A stretch of 64,000 bases of DNA. Source: Verrucosispora sp. WMMD573. GTDB taxonomy: Bacteria; Actinomycetota; Actinomycetes; Mycobacteriales; Micromonosporaceae. Shown piece by piece: positions 32,602 through 40,042 of the stretch. Each line of letters starts with the position of its first letter. The stretch's first letter is position 1. Where the stretch lies: the NCBI RefSeq assembly GCF_027497175.1, contig NZ_CP114901.1, positions 4,650,001 through 4,714,000 of the forward strand. Direction: 5' to 3'. The notes under the pieces were generated by a model. The model was given only the letters and a program-made list of their open reading frames with translations, had not been told where the DNA came from and ran no database searches. Both the position numbers and the translations under genes were made by a program.

Positions 32602-33600
32602 ATGCGTCCGCACGACACCTCGGTGCAGTATCGCCCGTCGGCCTACCCGGCCCTGCCCGACGGGCCGATGGCCGTCACCGACGCATGGTTGCGTAACCGA
32701 CGGTTGAGTGAACACACCCGCGATGCGTACCGTCGGGACGTCGCCGGCTGGCTGGCCTGGTGCGCCGCCCGGGAACTGGACCCGCTGCGCGCGAACTTCC
32801 TGCATGTCAACGAGTACGGGCGGGCGTTGGAGAACAGCGTTTCCGCCCGGACCGGCCGCCCGCTGACCGCGGCGACGGTGGCCCGGAAACTGTCCGCGCT
32901 GTCGAGCTGGTACGACTTCCTGGTCAAACTGCGGGCGGTGGAACTCAACCCGGTCGCCGGAGCCGACCGGCCACGGGTCGACCGGGACCACTCGGCCACG
33001 GTCGGTCTGGCCCCCGACGAGGTGGACGCGCTGCTGGCGGCGGCCGAGGCCGAGACCGGGCCGACCGCTGCCCGCAACCGGGCCGCCGTCGCGTTGCTCG
33101 CCGACCTGGGGCTGCGGGTGGGGGAGTTGGTTTCGCTCAACCTGGACGACCTGGGCGCCGAGCGGGGGCACCGCAGCGTGCGCTTCGTCGGCAAGGGCGG
33201 ACGGTCACGCCGTCGGGCGCTGACCCCGGGCACGGCGTACGCCGTCGACGCGTACCTGGCCGAGCGGGCCGCCGCACAGCGCGTGGAGGTGGCGCAGTTG
33301 ACCGGCCCGTTGCTGGTCACCGCCAGCGGCGCCCGCCTCGACCGGCACTCGGTGTTCCGGTTGGTCCGCCGGCTCGCCCGCAGCGCCGGGATCGACGCGT
33401 GGGCGCGGCTGTCACCGCACTCGCTGCGGCACGCCTTCGCCACCACCGCGCGGTCCGAGGGGGTGCCGCTGGAGGACGTGCAGGACGCGATGGGACATGC
33501 CGATCCGCGTACCACCCGCCGTTACGACCGGGACCGGCACAACCTGGACCGGGATCCGGCGTACGCCATCTGGGCGGCCCGGGCCCGCCGCCGCGGCTGA
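32602..33600 (+). CDS. Tyrosine recombinase / integrase
   Basis: From ATG 32602 the protein has 332 residues: an N-terminal SAM-like core-binding domain (WLRNRRLSEHTRDAYRRDVAGWLAWC) and a catalytic domain with the expected residues Arg (LGLRVGELVSL), Lys (GKGGRSRR), His-x-x-Arg (SPHSLRHAFAT), His (MGHADPRTT) and the nucleophile Tyr (RRYDRD). An in-frame GTG at 32581 would add seven residues. It is XerC/D-like in size. No direct repeats or tRNA were found nearby that would mark it as the integrase of an intact element, so it may be a stand-alone recombinase or a relic. Confidence 0.85.
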   Translation: MRPHDTSVQYRPSAYPALPDGPMAVTDAWLRNRRLSEHTRDAYRRDVAGWLAWCAARELDPLRANFLHVNEYGRALENSVSARTGRPLTAATVARKLSALSSWYDFLVKLRAVELNPVAGADRPRVDRDHSATVGLAPDEVDALLAAAEAETGPTAARNRAAVALLADLGLRVGELVSLNLDDLGAERGHRSVRFVGKGGRSRRRALTPGTAYAVDAYLAERAAAQRVEVAQLTGPLLVTASGARLDRHSVFRLVRRLARSAGIDAWARLSPHSLRHAFATTARSEGVPLEDVQDAMGHADPRTTRRYDRDRHNLDRDPAYAIWAARARRRG

Positions 33601-33608
33601 CCGACGGG

Positions 33609-34391
33609 TCAACCGCGTGGCGTGCGGACGCAGTACACGTCGCCGGAGTTGGCCTCGTGCGGCAGCGCGAGCAGGTGCGCGGCCATCTCCTCGGCATCGA
33701 CCCAGCGCCCGAGGGTCAGCGACTTGTCGTCGCCGAGCGCCACGTCGAATCCGTCGAACCCGAGCGCGGCGAGCCGGTCCAGGCACCGCACCGCGACCGC
33801 CCGTCCGATCGTGGTGAACTCGAACGACAGGGCGGGCAGGGGGCGGCTCAACCCGGCGAGCACAGCGTCCTCGAAGCCCTCCACGTCGATCTTGACGAAG
33901 GCCGGCGTGCCGTGCTCGGCGATGAGCGTGTCGACGGTGGTCACCCGTACCTCGATTTGACCGTCCCAGACCTGGTCCTCCCAGCCGCCCGCGTCCGCGG
34001 CGGCGGTGACGAAGTCGGTGGAGGCGGTGGAGACGGTAGGGTTGGCCGAGTTGACCAGGAAGCCGATCCGACCGGGTTGGGCACCGCAGGCCGCCTCGAT
34101 CAGCGTGACCTGGTCGTCGGCGGCGTAGATGGCCCGCAACGCCCGCAGGCACAGCGGTTGCGGTTCGACGGCGATGACCCGGGCGCCGAGCCGGCGGAAG
34201 GTACCGATGTGGTCTCCCACGTGCGAACCGATGTCGAAGACCAGATCACCAGGGCGGACGAAGCGGGCGTAGAAGGCGTCCATCGCGGCGTCCCGGTCAG
34301 GGTTGCCGTAGTAGACCTCCAGCGACCGGCGCAGCGAGGCGGTGCGCGGGTCGGTCTTGAGTGCCTCGACCGCGGCGGAGTGGGTACCCAT
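33609..34391 (-). CDS. FkbM-family SAM-dependent methyltransferase
   Basis: The 260-residue protein has the FkbM layout: LVFDIGSHVGDHIGTFRRLGARVIAVEPQP (SAM-binding motif I with the following acidic residue), TTVDTLIAEHGTPAFVKIDVEGFEDAVLAGL and LSFEFTTIG. Members O-methylate sugars, polyketides and other small molecules. ATG 34391 lies 6 nt after a TAGGGT -10 box on the minus strand (34403-34398), so the mRNA is probably leaderless. The substrate is unknown; no biosynthetic cluster surrounds it. It converges on the recombinase gene with only 8 bp between. Confidence 0.85.
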   Translation of the reverse strand: MGTHSAAVEALKTDPRTASLRRSLEVYYGNPDRDAAMDAFYARFVRPGDLVFDIGSHVGDHIGTFRRLGARVIAVEPQPLCLRALRAIYAADDQVTLIEAACGAQPGRIGFLVNSANPTVSTASTDFVTAAADAGGWEDQVWDGQIEVRVTTVDTLIAEHGTPAFVKIDVEGFEDAVLAGLSRPLPALSFEFTTIGRAVAVRCLDRLAALGFDGFDVALGDDKSLTLGRWVDAEEMAAHLLALPHEANSGDVYCVRTPRG

Positions 34392-34475
34392 CGCAGCACC
34401 CTAACCCGCCCGACCTGCCCGCCGTGGCGGTCCGCGTCGCCGCCACCGACTCCGCGTGACGTGTCCCCGGCCGAC

Positions 34476-34536
34476 TTGACGGCGCGCGTCGGGCGCGCTA
34501 AATAAAGAAGCAGAAGTTGAGTCGTGCGGACTCAAC
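34476..34536 (+). promoter_or_regulatory. hsp20 promoter and HAIR operator for HspR
   Basis: TTGACG (34476-34481) and TAAATA (34499-34504) are 17 nt apart. Just downstream, GTTGAGT (34516-34522), 7 nt and ACTCAAC (34530-34536) match the HAIR consensus CTTGAGT-N7-ACTCAAG except at the two end bases. HspR bound there would block transcription until heat shock. Confidence 0.85.
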
Positions 34537-34573
34537 TAAGAACCTTCGGCCAGGAGAACCGAGGAGGCACACG

Positions 34574-34999
34574 ATGCTGATGCGCACCGACCCGTTCCGT
34601 GAGATCGACCGGCTCGCCGAGCAGTTCTTCGGCAGCACCAGCCGCCCGGCCGTCATGCACATGGACGCCTACCGCGACGGCGACTACTTCTACGCCGCCT
34701 TCGACCTGCCCGGCGTCGACCCGGAGAGCATCGACTGCACCGTGCAGCGCAACGTGCTGACCGTCCGCGCCGAACGCCGCCGCCCCAGCGGCGACAACGT
34801 CGAACTGGTCGCCGCCGAGCGCCCGATGGGCGTCTTCAGCCGCCAGCTCTTTCTCGGCGAGACCCTCGACACCGACAAGCTTGAGGCCGGCTACGACAAC
34901 GGCGTGTTGACGCTGCGGATCCCGGTGGCCGAGCGGGCCAAGCCCCGCCGGGTCACCATCAGCGCGACCGGCAACGGCCGCAAGGAAATCAAGTCCTGA
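34574..34999 (+). CDS. Small heat-shock protein (Hsp20/alpha-crystallin)
   Basis: The 141-residue protein starts MLMRTDPFREIDRLAEQFF and contains an alpha-crystallin domain: FDLPGVDPESIDCTVQRNVLTVRAER and the conserved YDNGVLTLRIPVAE near the end, with a short C-terminal extension. It is a cytosolic holdase that forms oligomers and binds unfolding proteins. ATG 34574 has GAGGAGG 7 nt upstream, an excellent ribosome site. Regulation by HspR is indicated by the HAIR element in its leader. A strong terminator follows at 35016. Confidence 0.93.
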   Translation: MLMRTDPFREIDRLAEQFFGSTSRPAVMHMDAYRDGDYFYAAFDLPGVDPESIDCTVQRNVLTVRAERRRPSGDNVELVAAERPMGVFSRQLFLGETLDTDKLEAGYDNGVLTLRIPVAERAKPRRVTISATGNGRKEIKS

Positions 35000-35015
35000 T
35001 CAACGATTCGCCCCC

Positions 35016-35059
35016 GGCGTGGCCGGACGGGACGCGGTGCGGTCCCGCCCGGCCACGCC
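35016..35059. terminator. Terminator downstream of hsp20
   Basis: GGCGTGGCCGG and CGGGAC pair with GTCCCG and CCGGCCACGCC around an 8-nt loop, with a small bulge in the stem. Confidence 0.8.
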
Positions 35060-35104
35060 CACTTTCCGCCCGCCGCAGCGGCCGATTCTCTACCGTCGAG
35101 TGGT

Positions 35105-35563
35105 GTGGGCGCTGCGCAGCCGTGGAGCAGACCGGCCCGGCGACGTCATCCGATGCGGACCGGCCTCGCCGTCGCCGCAGCGGCGGTGGCGCTGTGCTGC
35201 GTCGGGGTCGCCGGCCTGGGCGCCTGGAACCTGCAACTGGTCACCCAGGCCGCCGCCCCGGTCCGCCAGACCGCCGAAGGGTTCCTGCGCGAGGTCACCG
35301 CAGGCGACACGGGCAGCGCGTACGAGCGGCTCTGCGCCGACGCGCGTACCCGGTGGAGCGAGATCGGGTTCACCAGTTGGGTACGCACCCCGCCCGTGGT
35401 GCGCGACTACGAGATCGTGGACGTGTCCGTGGCCACCCGTGGCGGCCGACCCCACGGCAAGGTCACCGTGCTGCTGACCCGCGACAGCGGCAGCAGCGAA
35501 CAACGGGATCTGTCGGTGGTGCGGGAGGACGGCAGCTGGCGGGTCTGCGGCGACCCGTACTGA
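35105..35563 (+). CDS. Small membrane-anchored or secreted protein, NTF2/DUF4878-like
   Basis: The protein has one hydrophobic segment (GLAVAAAAVALCCVGVAGLGAW) followed by about 100 residues that look like an NTF2-like domain: FLREVTAGDTGSAYERLCADARTRW, then several beta strands ending DGSWRVCGDPY. Actinobacterial proteins of this type sit on the outer face of the membrane; their function is unknown. GTG 35105 (152 residues) lies 8 nt after a TACCGT box (35091-35096), which suggests a leaderless start; ATG 35153 (136 residues) is the alternative and begins right at the basic/hydrophobic signal. Two cysteines could pair outside the cell. Confidence 0.65.
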   Translation: MGAAQPWSRPARRRHPMRTGLAVAAAAVALCCVGVAGLGAWNLQLVTQAAAPVRQTAEGFLREVTAGDTGSAYERLCADARTRWSEIGFTSWVRTPPVVRDYEIVDVSVATRGGRPHGKVTVLLTRDSGSSEQRDLSVVREDGSWRVCGDPY

Positions 35564-35585
35564 CACTCGTCCCGGGGCAACGAAG

Positions 35586-36287
35586 TCACGCCGGCACCGG
35601 CTCGGCCGCCTCGACCAGCCGGCCGTCGCGCAGCACCAACACCCGGTCGGCCATCTCCACCAGTGTCGGGTCGTGCGTGGCGACCAGCGCGGTCATCCCC
35701 CGGGCATGCACCAGGGCCCGCAGCAGGTCCATCACCGCCCGACCGGTCTCCGAGTCCAACTGGCCGGTCGGCTCGTCGGCGATCAGCAGCGCCGGATCGT
35801 TGGCCAACGCCCGGGCGATCGCCACCCGCTGCTGCTGCCCACCGGACATCTCGTACGGCCGCTGCGCCGCGTGACCACCCAACCCGACCAGCTCCAGCAG
35901 CACCGACACCCGCTCCTCCCGTTGCGCGGCCGGGACCTTCGCCAACCGCATCGGCACCCCCACGTTCTCCGCCGCGGACAGGATCGGAATCAGCCCGAAG
36001 GACTGGAACACGAACCCGATGGTGTCCCGCCGCAGCCGCAGCAGGTCCTTCTCGCTGGCCGCGGTGACCTCCTGCCCGGCCACCCACACCCGCCCCGAGG
36101 TCGGCCGGTCCAGGCCGCCGATGAGGTTGAGCAGGGTGGTCTTGCCGGCACCGGAACGGCCCCGCACCGCGACCAGCTCACCGCGACCAGCACGCAACGA
36201 GACGTCCCGCACCGCGTGGACCACCCGGTCGCCTCCGCCGTAGTCGCGGCTGAGCCCGTCGACCCGGATCAGCTCCTGCCCGCTCAC
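35586..36287 (-). CDS. ABC transporter ATP-binding protein (MacB/LolD type)
   Basis: The 233-residue ATPase has Walker A GRSGAGKTTLLN, Q-loop FVFQSFGLIP, signature EMSGGQQQRVAIARAL, Walker B LLIADEPTG and the switch histidine VATHD. The sequence type belongs to the MacB/LolD class that works with FtsX-like permeases in mechanotransmission rather than classical transport. Its GTG overlaps the stop of the second ATPase gene (GTGA), and it is the last gene of the four-gene operon. It ends 23 bp from the converging small membrane protein. Confidence 0.9.
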   Translation of the reverse strand: MSGQELIRVDGLSRDYGGGDRVVHAVRDVSLRAGRGELVAVRGRSGAGKTTLLNLIGGLDRPTSGRVWVAGQEVTAASEKDLLRLRRDTIGFVFQSFGLIPILSAAENVGVPMRLAKVPAAQREERVSVLLELVGLGGHAAQRPYEMSGGQQQRVAIARALANDPALLIADEPTGQLDSETGRAVMDLLRALVHARGMTALVATHDPTLVEMADRVLVLRDGRLVEAAEPVPA

Positions 36288-37252
36288 CGTGCGCTCCTCT
36301 CGTCGCCGGAACGGACCTGCACGTGGTCCGGCTCCAGGGTCAACCTCACCCGGTCCCGCAGCGCCAACGCGTCGACGAAACCGGCCGGAAGCTGCATCCG
36401 TCCGGCCCGGTCCAACACCGCGTACTCCTCGGTCACCAACTCCTCGACGCCGTCGGCACCGACCCGCGCGGTGCGGTGCACCTCCGATGCGGTGCGGCCG
36501 TCGCGGATCGACACGGTACGACGCACCTGCGAGGCGACCTGCGCGTCGTGGGTCACCACCACCACGGTCACCCCCAGCTCGGCGTTGATGGTGCGCAGCG
36601 CGGCGAAGACCTCCCCGGCCGTCGCCTCGTCCAGCTCACCTGTCGGCTCGTCGGCGAAGAGCACCTCCGGGTCGTTGGCCACCGCCACCGCGACGGCGCA
36701 ACGCTGCTGCTCACCGCCGCTCATCTGCCCCGGCCGACGATCCGCGCAGTAGCCGACACCGACCATCTCCAGCAGCTCCGCCGCCCGCCGCCGAGCGGCC
36801 CGGCCCCCCCGGCGCGCCAGCCGCATCGGCAGCTCCACGTTCTCCCGGGCGGTCAGGTACGGCAGTAGGTTGCGTGCGGTCTGCTGCCACACGAACCCGA
36901 CGGTGTGCCGCCGGTACCGCAACCGTTTGGCGGCGGACATGGTCAGCAGGTCGTAGCCGGCCACCCGGGCGATGCCCGCGGTCGGCGTGTCCAACCCGGA
37001 CAGGATGTTCAACACCGTCGACTTGCCGGAACCGGACGCGCCCACGATGGCCAGCAACTCGCCACGGTCCACCACCAGGTCGAGGCCCTGCAACGCGACG
37101 ACCTCCACCCCCTCGCTGGTGAAGATGCGCACCAGCCCGTCGCAGACGATGTGCCCGCGCAGCCGGTCGACGCCGCCGGCCCGGGCGGCGGCCCGTTCCG
37201 CCGCCCGCCGTTGCAACGTCGCCAGGTCCGGAACATCCGACACCATCGTCAT
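36284..37252 (-). CDS. ABC transporter ATP-binding protein with C-terminal extension
   Basis: The 322-residue ATPase has Walker A GASGSGKSTVLN, Q-loop VWQQTARNLLPY, signature QMSGGEQQRCAVAVAV, Walker B VLFADEPTG and VVVTHD. About 40 N-terminal residues precede the domain. After it come about 75 extra residues; within them YAVLDRAGRMQLPAGFVDALALRDRVRL looks like the swapped-hairpin pattern of SpoVT/AbrB domains, unusual in a transporter ATPase. ATG 37252 overlaps the permease stop (ATGA). With the neighbouring ATPase it may form a heterodimer under two permeases (inference). Confidence 0.88.
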   Translation of the reverse strand: MTMVSDVPDLATLQRRAAERAAARAGGVDRLRGHIVCDGLVRIFTSEGVEVVALQGLDLVVDRGELLAIVGASGSGKSTVLNILSGLDTPTAGIARVAGYDLLTMSAAKRLRYRRHTVGFVWQQTARNLLPYLTARENVELPMRLARRGGRAARRRAAELLEMVGVGYCADRRPGQMSGGEQQRCAVAVAVANDPEVLFADEPTGELDEATAGEVFAALRTINAELGVTVVVVTHDAQVASQVRRTVSIRDGRTASEVHRTARVGADGVEELVTEEYAVLDRAGRMQLPAGFVDALALRDRVRLTLEPDHVQVRSGDERSAR

Positions 37253-39930
37253 GGGTTCTCCTCTCCCAGACGCAACACCTCACCGAGGCGCATCCGCCGA
37301 TTCATCAGGTTCTCCACCGCCAGCCCAGTCGCCAGGCCCAGCACCACCAGCCCCAACACCGAGGCCAGGACCAACGGATCCAGGCGATCGCGGACCGGCA
37401 CGCCCGGCACGAATGCGGCCAACCCGAGGGTCGGCCCCAGGATCCGGGGCAGGGCCGCACCCACCGCCGCCCCGGTCAGCGCCGCGACCAGGACCAACGG
37501 CACCAGCTCGTACACCAGCAGCCGCCGACCACGGCGGGCGGACAGGCCCAGGGTCCGCAACCGGGACAGTATCCGGCCCCGCCCAGCCGCGTCCGCGACC
37601 ACCGCGAACCCGACGGCGAGTACCGCCAACGCGGTGCCACCGACCGCGCCGGCGGTGAACGCCAGGGTCAGGACGTCGTTGGCGCCGGTCCGGTCCAGGT
37701 CCTCGCGGTACGCCCGCCAGGTCTCCAGGTCCGCCGGCACCTGCGTACGGGTCACCGCCACCCCGAGCACCGCCGACTGCCGCCGCCGCTGCGCGTCATC
37801 GGCCACCCCCAACAGCTGCGCCCGATCGATGTCGTCACCGGCGAGCAGATACCGGTTCGGGATGATCGGCGTGTACTCGTACTCGGGCAGCGCCTGCCAC
37901 GGCAGCACCACGAACCGCTCGGTGCCCAACCCGACGCCCGGGAAGGCGTCGGTCACCTCGGCAACCCGGAACTCGTACAACCTGCCCTGCACGTCGACGG
38001 CAGCCCGGTCGCCGACCTGCGTGGCCACCTGCGACGACACCACCGCCGGCACCGGCCCATCACCCCGGGTGGCAGCCCGCAGGACGGCCGGCACATCCAC
38101 CTCGACACCGCTGCGCGCCACCACCTCCGCGAAGGCCGGGCCGTCCACCAGCAGCACCCGCGCCGTGCCGATCTGCCGCGACGGCAACCCCGCCTCCGGC
38201 ACCAGCCGACGATTCGAGTCCACCCACACCCGGGCCACCGCCGTCACCCCGGACACCCCGGACAACGCGTCGTGCGCGTCGGGGGAAAAGGTGTACCCGG
38301 TCAGCCAGGCGTCCGCCGGCACCGTCAACGTGGCCGCCCGGTCCCGGGCCGCCGCGACCGTGGTGGTGACCACCCCGCCGAAGACCCCGGTGCTCACCGC
38401 GACGATCAGCACCGCCAACGGACCCAACGCCACCGGCGCACCCCGCCCGGCGCGGGCGACACCCAGGAACAGCACCGCACCCCGCGCCCGCGCGGCCAGC
38501 CGGCCGGCCACCCGCAGCGGCCACGGCAGCAGCCGCACCGCCACCAGCGCGGCGGCGACCGCGATCAGCACCGGCACCGAACTGAGGTACGCGTCGACAC
38601 CGGCGCCCGCGTCGAGACCACGGCGGCGCAGCAACACCACCCCCAGCGCGGCCAGCGCCAGCACGCCCGCCTCCACGGTCAGCCGCCGCGCCGACGGGCG
38701 TCGCCACGCCACGTCGGCACGCCCGGTCACCACCCCGACCCGCCGCTGCGAGTGCATCGCCAACACCGGCACCACGGCGGTGGTGAGCACCGCCAGCGCC
38801 AGCACCAGCCACGGAAACGTCCCGTCGCGCCCCGGCACCCGGCTGCCGACAAACCAGCCGAGCAGCACCGCCAGCGGCTGCACCGGCGCGAACTCGGCCA
38901 GGGTCCGCAGCCCGATCGCGGTCAGGGCCGCGCCCCGGGCGCGCAGCAACGCGAACTCGTCACGTCGCCGCAGCACCGTCAACCGCGCCGCCAGCACGAT
39001 CAGCCCGAGCAGGCTGGCGACCAGCCCCGCCTGTACGACCGCGAGCAGCGCCTGCACGGCGTGCAACTGCCCGGCGAACCGCGACAGCGCACCGTCCAAC
39101 GACGTCTGCGCGGTCGCCCCCGAACTCCACGACATGCGGCGGGCCTCGGCCACCGCCGCCGTCACCGACTCCAGCGTCGCCGCGTTCAGCCGACGCTCGT
39201 CGAGGCGGTACCGCCACCCACTGACCGCGGGTACACCGCTGCCGGCGGAGACGACGTCCACCCCGACCCAGTCGGTCACCCCCGCCACGATGTACGGCTC
39301 ACCGTCCAGCACCGGGACCACCGGCTCCAGCGCGTAGCCCAGGTCGTCCCAGACCGGGTCAGCGGCGTCGCGCGGCTCGAACACCCCGACGATGCGCGCA
39401 TCCGCCTGGCCGTCGCGCGCGGCGAATCGCAGCCGCTGGCCGGCACGCAACGACAGCGTCTCGGCCACCGCTCCCGACACCGCCACCTCCGCGGGGCCGC
39501 CCGGGCGGGTACGGGGCCAGCGTCCGGCGGTCAGCTCGGCCGCCTCCGCGACGCCGGTCTGGGCGCGCAGGCCGAACAGCTTGCGGGCACCACCGTCCAT
39601 CGGCGGCTTGTCGCCGACGGCGAACAGTTGCTCCTCGTCCAACGACGCCGCGTACCACCGACGGTCCACCAGGCCCGGCAACGGCTGCGGCAACTCGGCC
39701 CGGTAACGGTCCAGGTCGGACTGCCCGGCGGCGACCGGCGCGGGCCGCTGCCCGGCCAGGGACACGTCCCGAACCAGGTGCGGCAGCCGGGCCACGTCCG
39801 CACGCAACCCCCGATCGGCGTACTCCCCGGTCAGTCGGGGTGCGGCGGTCAGCAGCAACGCCGCCACCAACCCCAGCACCGCCAGCAGACCCACCTGCCC
39901 GCCGTACGCCCTGATCCGCCTCGCGCTCAC
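37249..39930 (-). CDS. FtsX-like ABC permease
   Basis: The 893-residue membrane protein has a first helix at residues 10-30, a large extracytoplasmic domain, then helices around 290-540 and a second extracytoplasmic part followed by three C-terminal helices, typical of large MacB/FtsX permeases with duplicated core. LLRARGAALTAIGLRTLAEF is the coupling-helix region seen in such proteins. GTG 39930 lies inside the first unit of a 56-bp tandem repeat and has no other plausible start; it probably depends on coupling to the mini-ORF upstream. Confidence 0.85.
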   Translation of the reverse strand: MSARRIRAYGGQVGLLAVLGLVAALLLTAAPRLTGEYADRGLRADVARLPHLVRDVSLAGQRPAPVAAGQSDLDRYRAELPQPLPGLVDRRWYAASLDEEQLFAVGDKPPMDGGARKLFGLRAQTGVAEAAELTAGRWPRTRPGGPAEVAVSGAVAETLSLRAGQRLRFAARDGQADARIVGVFEPRDAADPVWDDLGYALEPVVPVLDGEPYIVAGVTDWVGVDVVSAGSGVPAVSGWRYRLDERRLNAATLESVTAAVAEARRMSWSSGATAQTSLDGALSRFAGQLHAVQALLAVVQAGLVASLLGLIVLAARLTVLRRRDEFALLRARGAALTAIGLRTLAEFAPVQPLAVLLGWFVGSRVPGRDGTFPWLVLALAVLTTAVVPVLAMHSQRRVGVVTGRADVAWRRPSARRLTVEAGVLALAALGVVLLRRRGLDAGAGVDAYLSSVPVLIAVAAALVAVRLLPWPLRVAGRLAARARGAVLFLGVARAGRGAPVALGPLAVLIVAVSTGVFGGVVTTTVAAARDRAATLTVPADAWLTGYTFSPDAHDALSGVSGVTAVARVWVDSNRRLVPEAGLPSRQIGTARVLLVDGPAFAEVVARSGVEVDVPAVLRAATRGDGPVPAVVSSQVATQVGDRAAVDVQGRLYEFRVAEVTDAFPGVGLGTERFVVLPWQALPEYEYTPIIPNRYLLAGDDIDRAQLLGVADDAQRRRQSAVLGVAVTRTQVPADLETWRAYREDLDRTGANDVLTLAFTAGAVGGTALAVLAVGFAVVADAAGRGRILSRLRTLGLSARRGRRLLVYELVPLVLVAALTGAAVGAALPRILGPTLGLAAFVPGVPVRDRLDPLVLASVLGLVVLGLATGLAVENLMNRRMRLGEVLRLGEENP

Positions 39931-39986
39931 TGGGCTCGCCTTTCGTTCGCGGCTGCGGGGCTCGCAAGCTCACTCCTCGCGCTCAC
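39927..39986 (-). CDS. Repeat-encoded mini-ORF, copy 2
   Basis: This is an identical second copy of the 19-residue ORF, from GTG 39986 to TGA 39927. Its stop overlaps the GTG 39930 of the downstream permease by 4 nt, keeping the chain of coupled stops and starts unbroken. Confidence 0.4.
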   Translation of the reverse strand: MSARSELASPAAANERRAQ

Positions 39987-40042
39987 TGGGCTCGCCTTTC
40001 GTTCGCGGCTGCGGGGCTCGCAAGCTCACTCCTCGCGCTCAC
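39983..40042 (-). CDS. Repeat-encoded mini-ORF, copy 1
   Basis: From GTG 40042 to TGA 39983 the repeat encodes the 19-residue peptide MSARSELASPAAANERRAQ. Its start overlaps the stop of the large permease by 4 nt and its stop overlaps the next copy by 4 nt. Whether the peptide has a role is unknown; it may only carry ribosomes across the repeat. Confidence 0.4.
   Translation of the reverse strand: MSARSELASPAAANERRAQ

Noticed and set aside
32020..33600. Prophage or integrative element boundary
   Set aside because: Only an HNH gene and a recombinase are present; no phage structural genes, tRNA target or direct repeats were seen.
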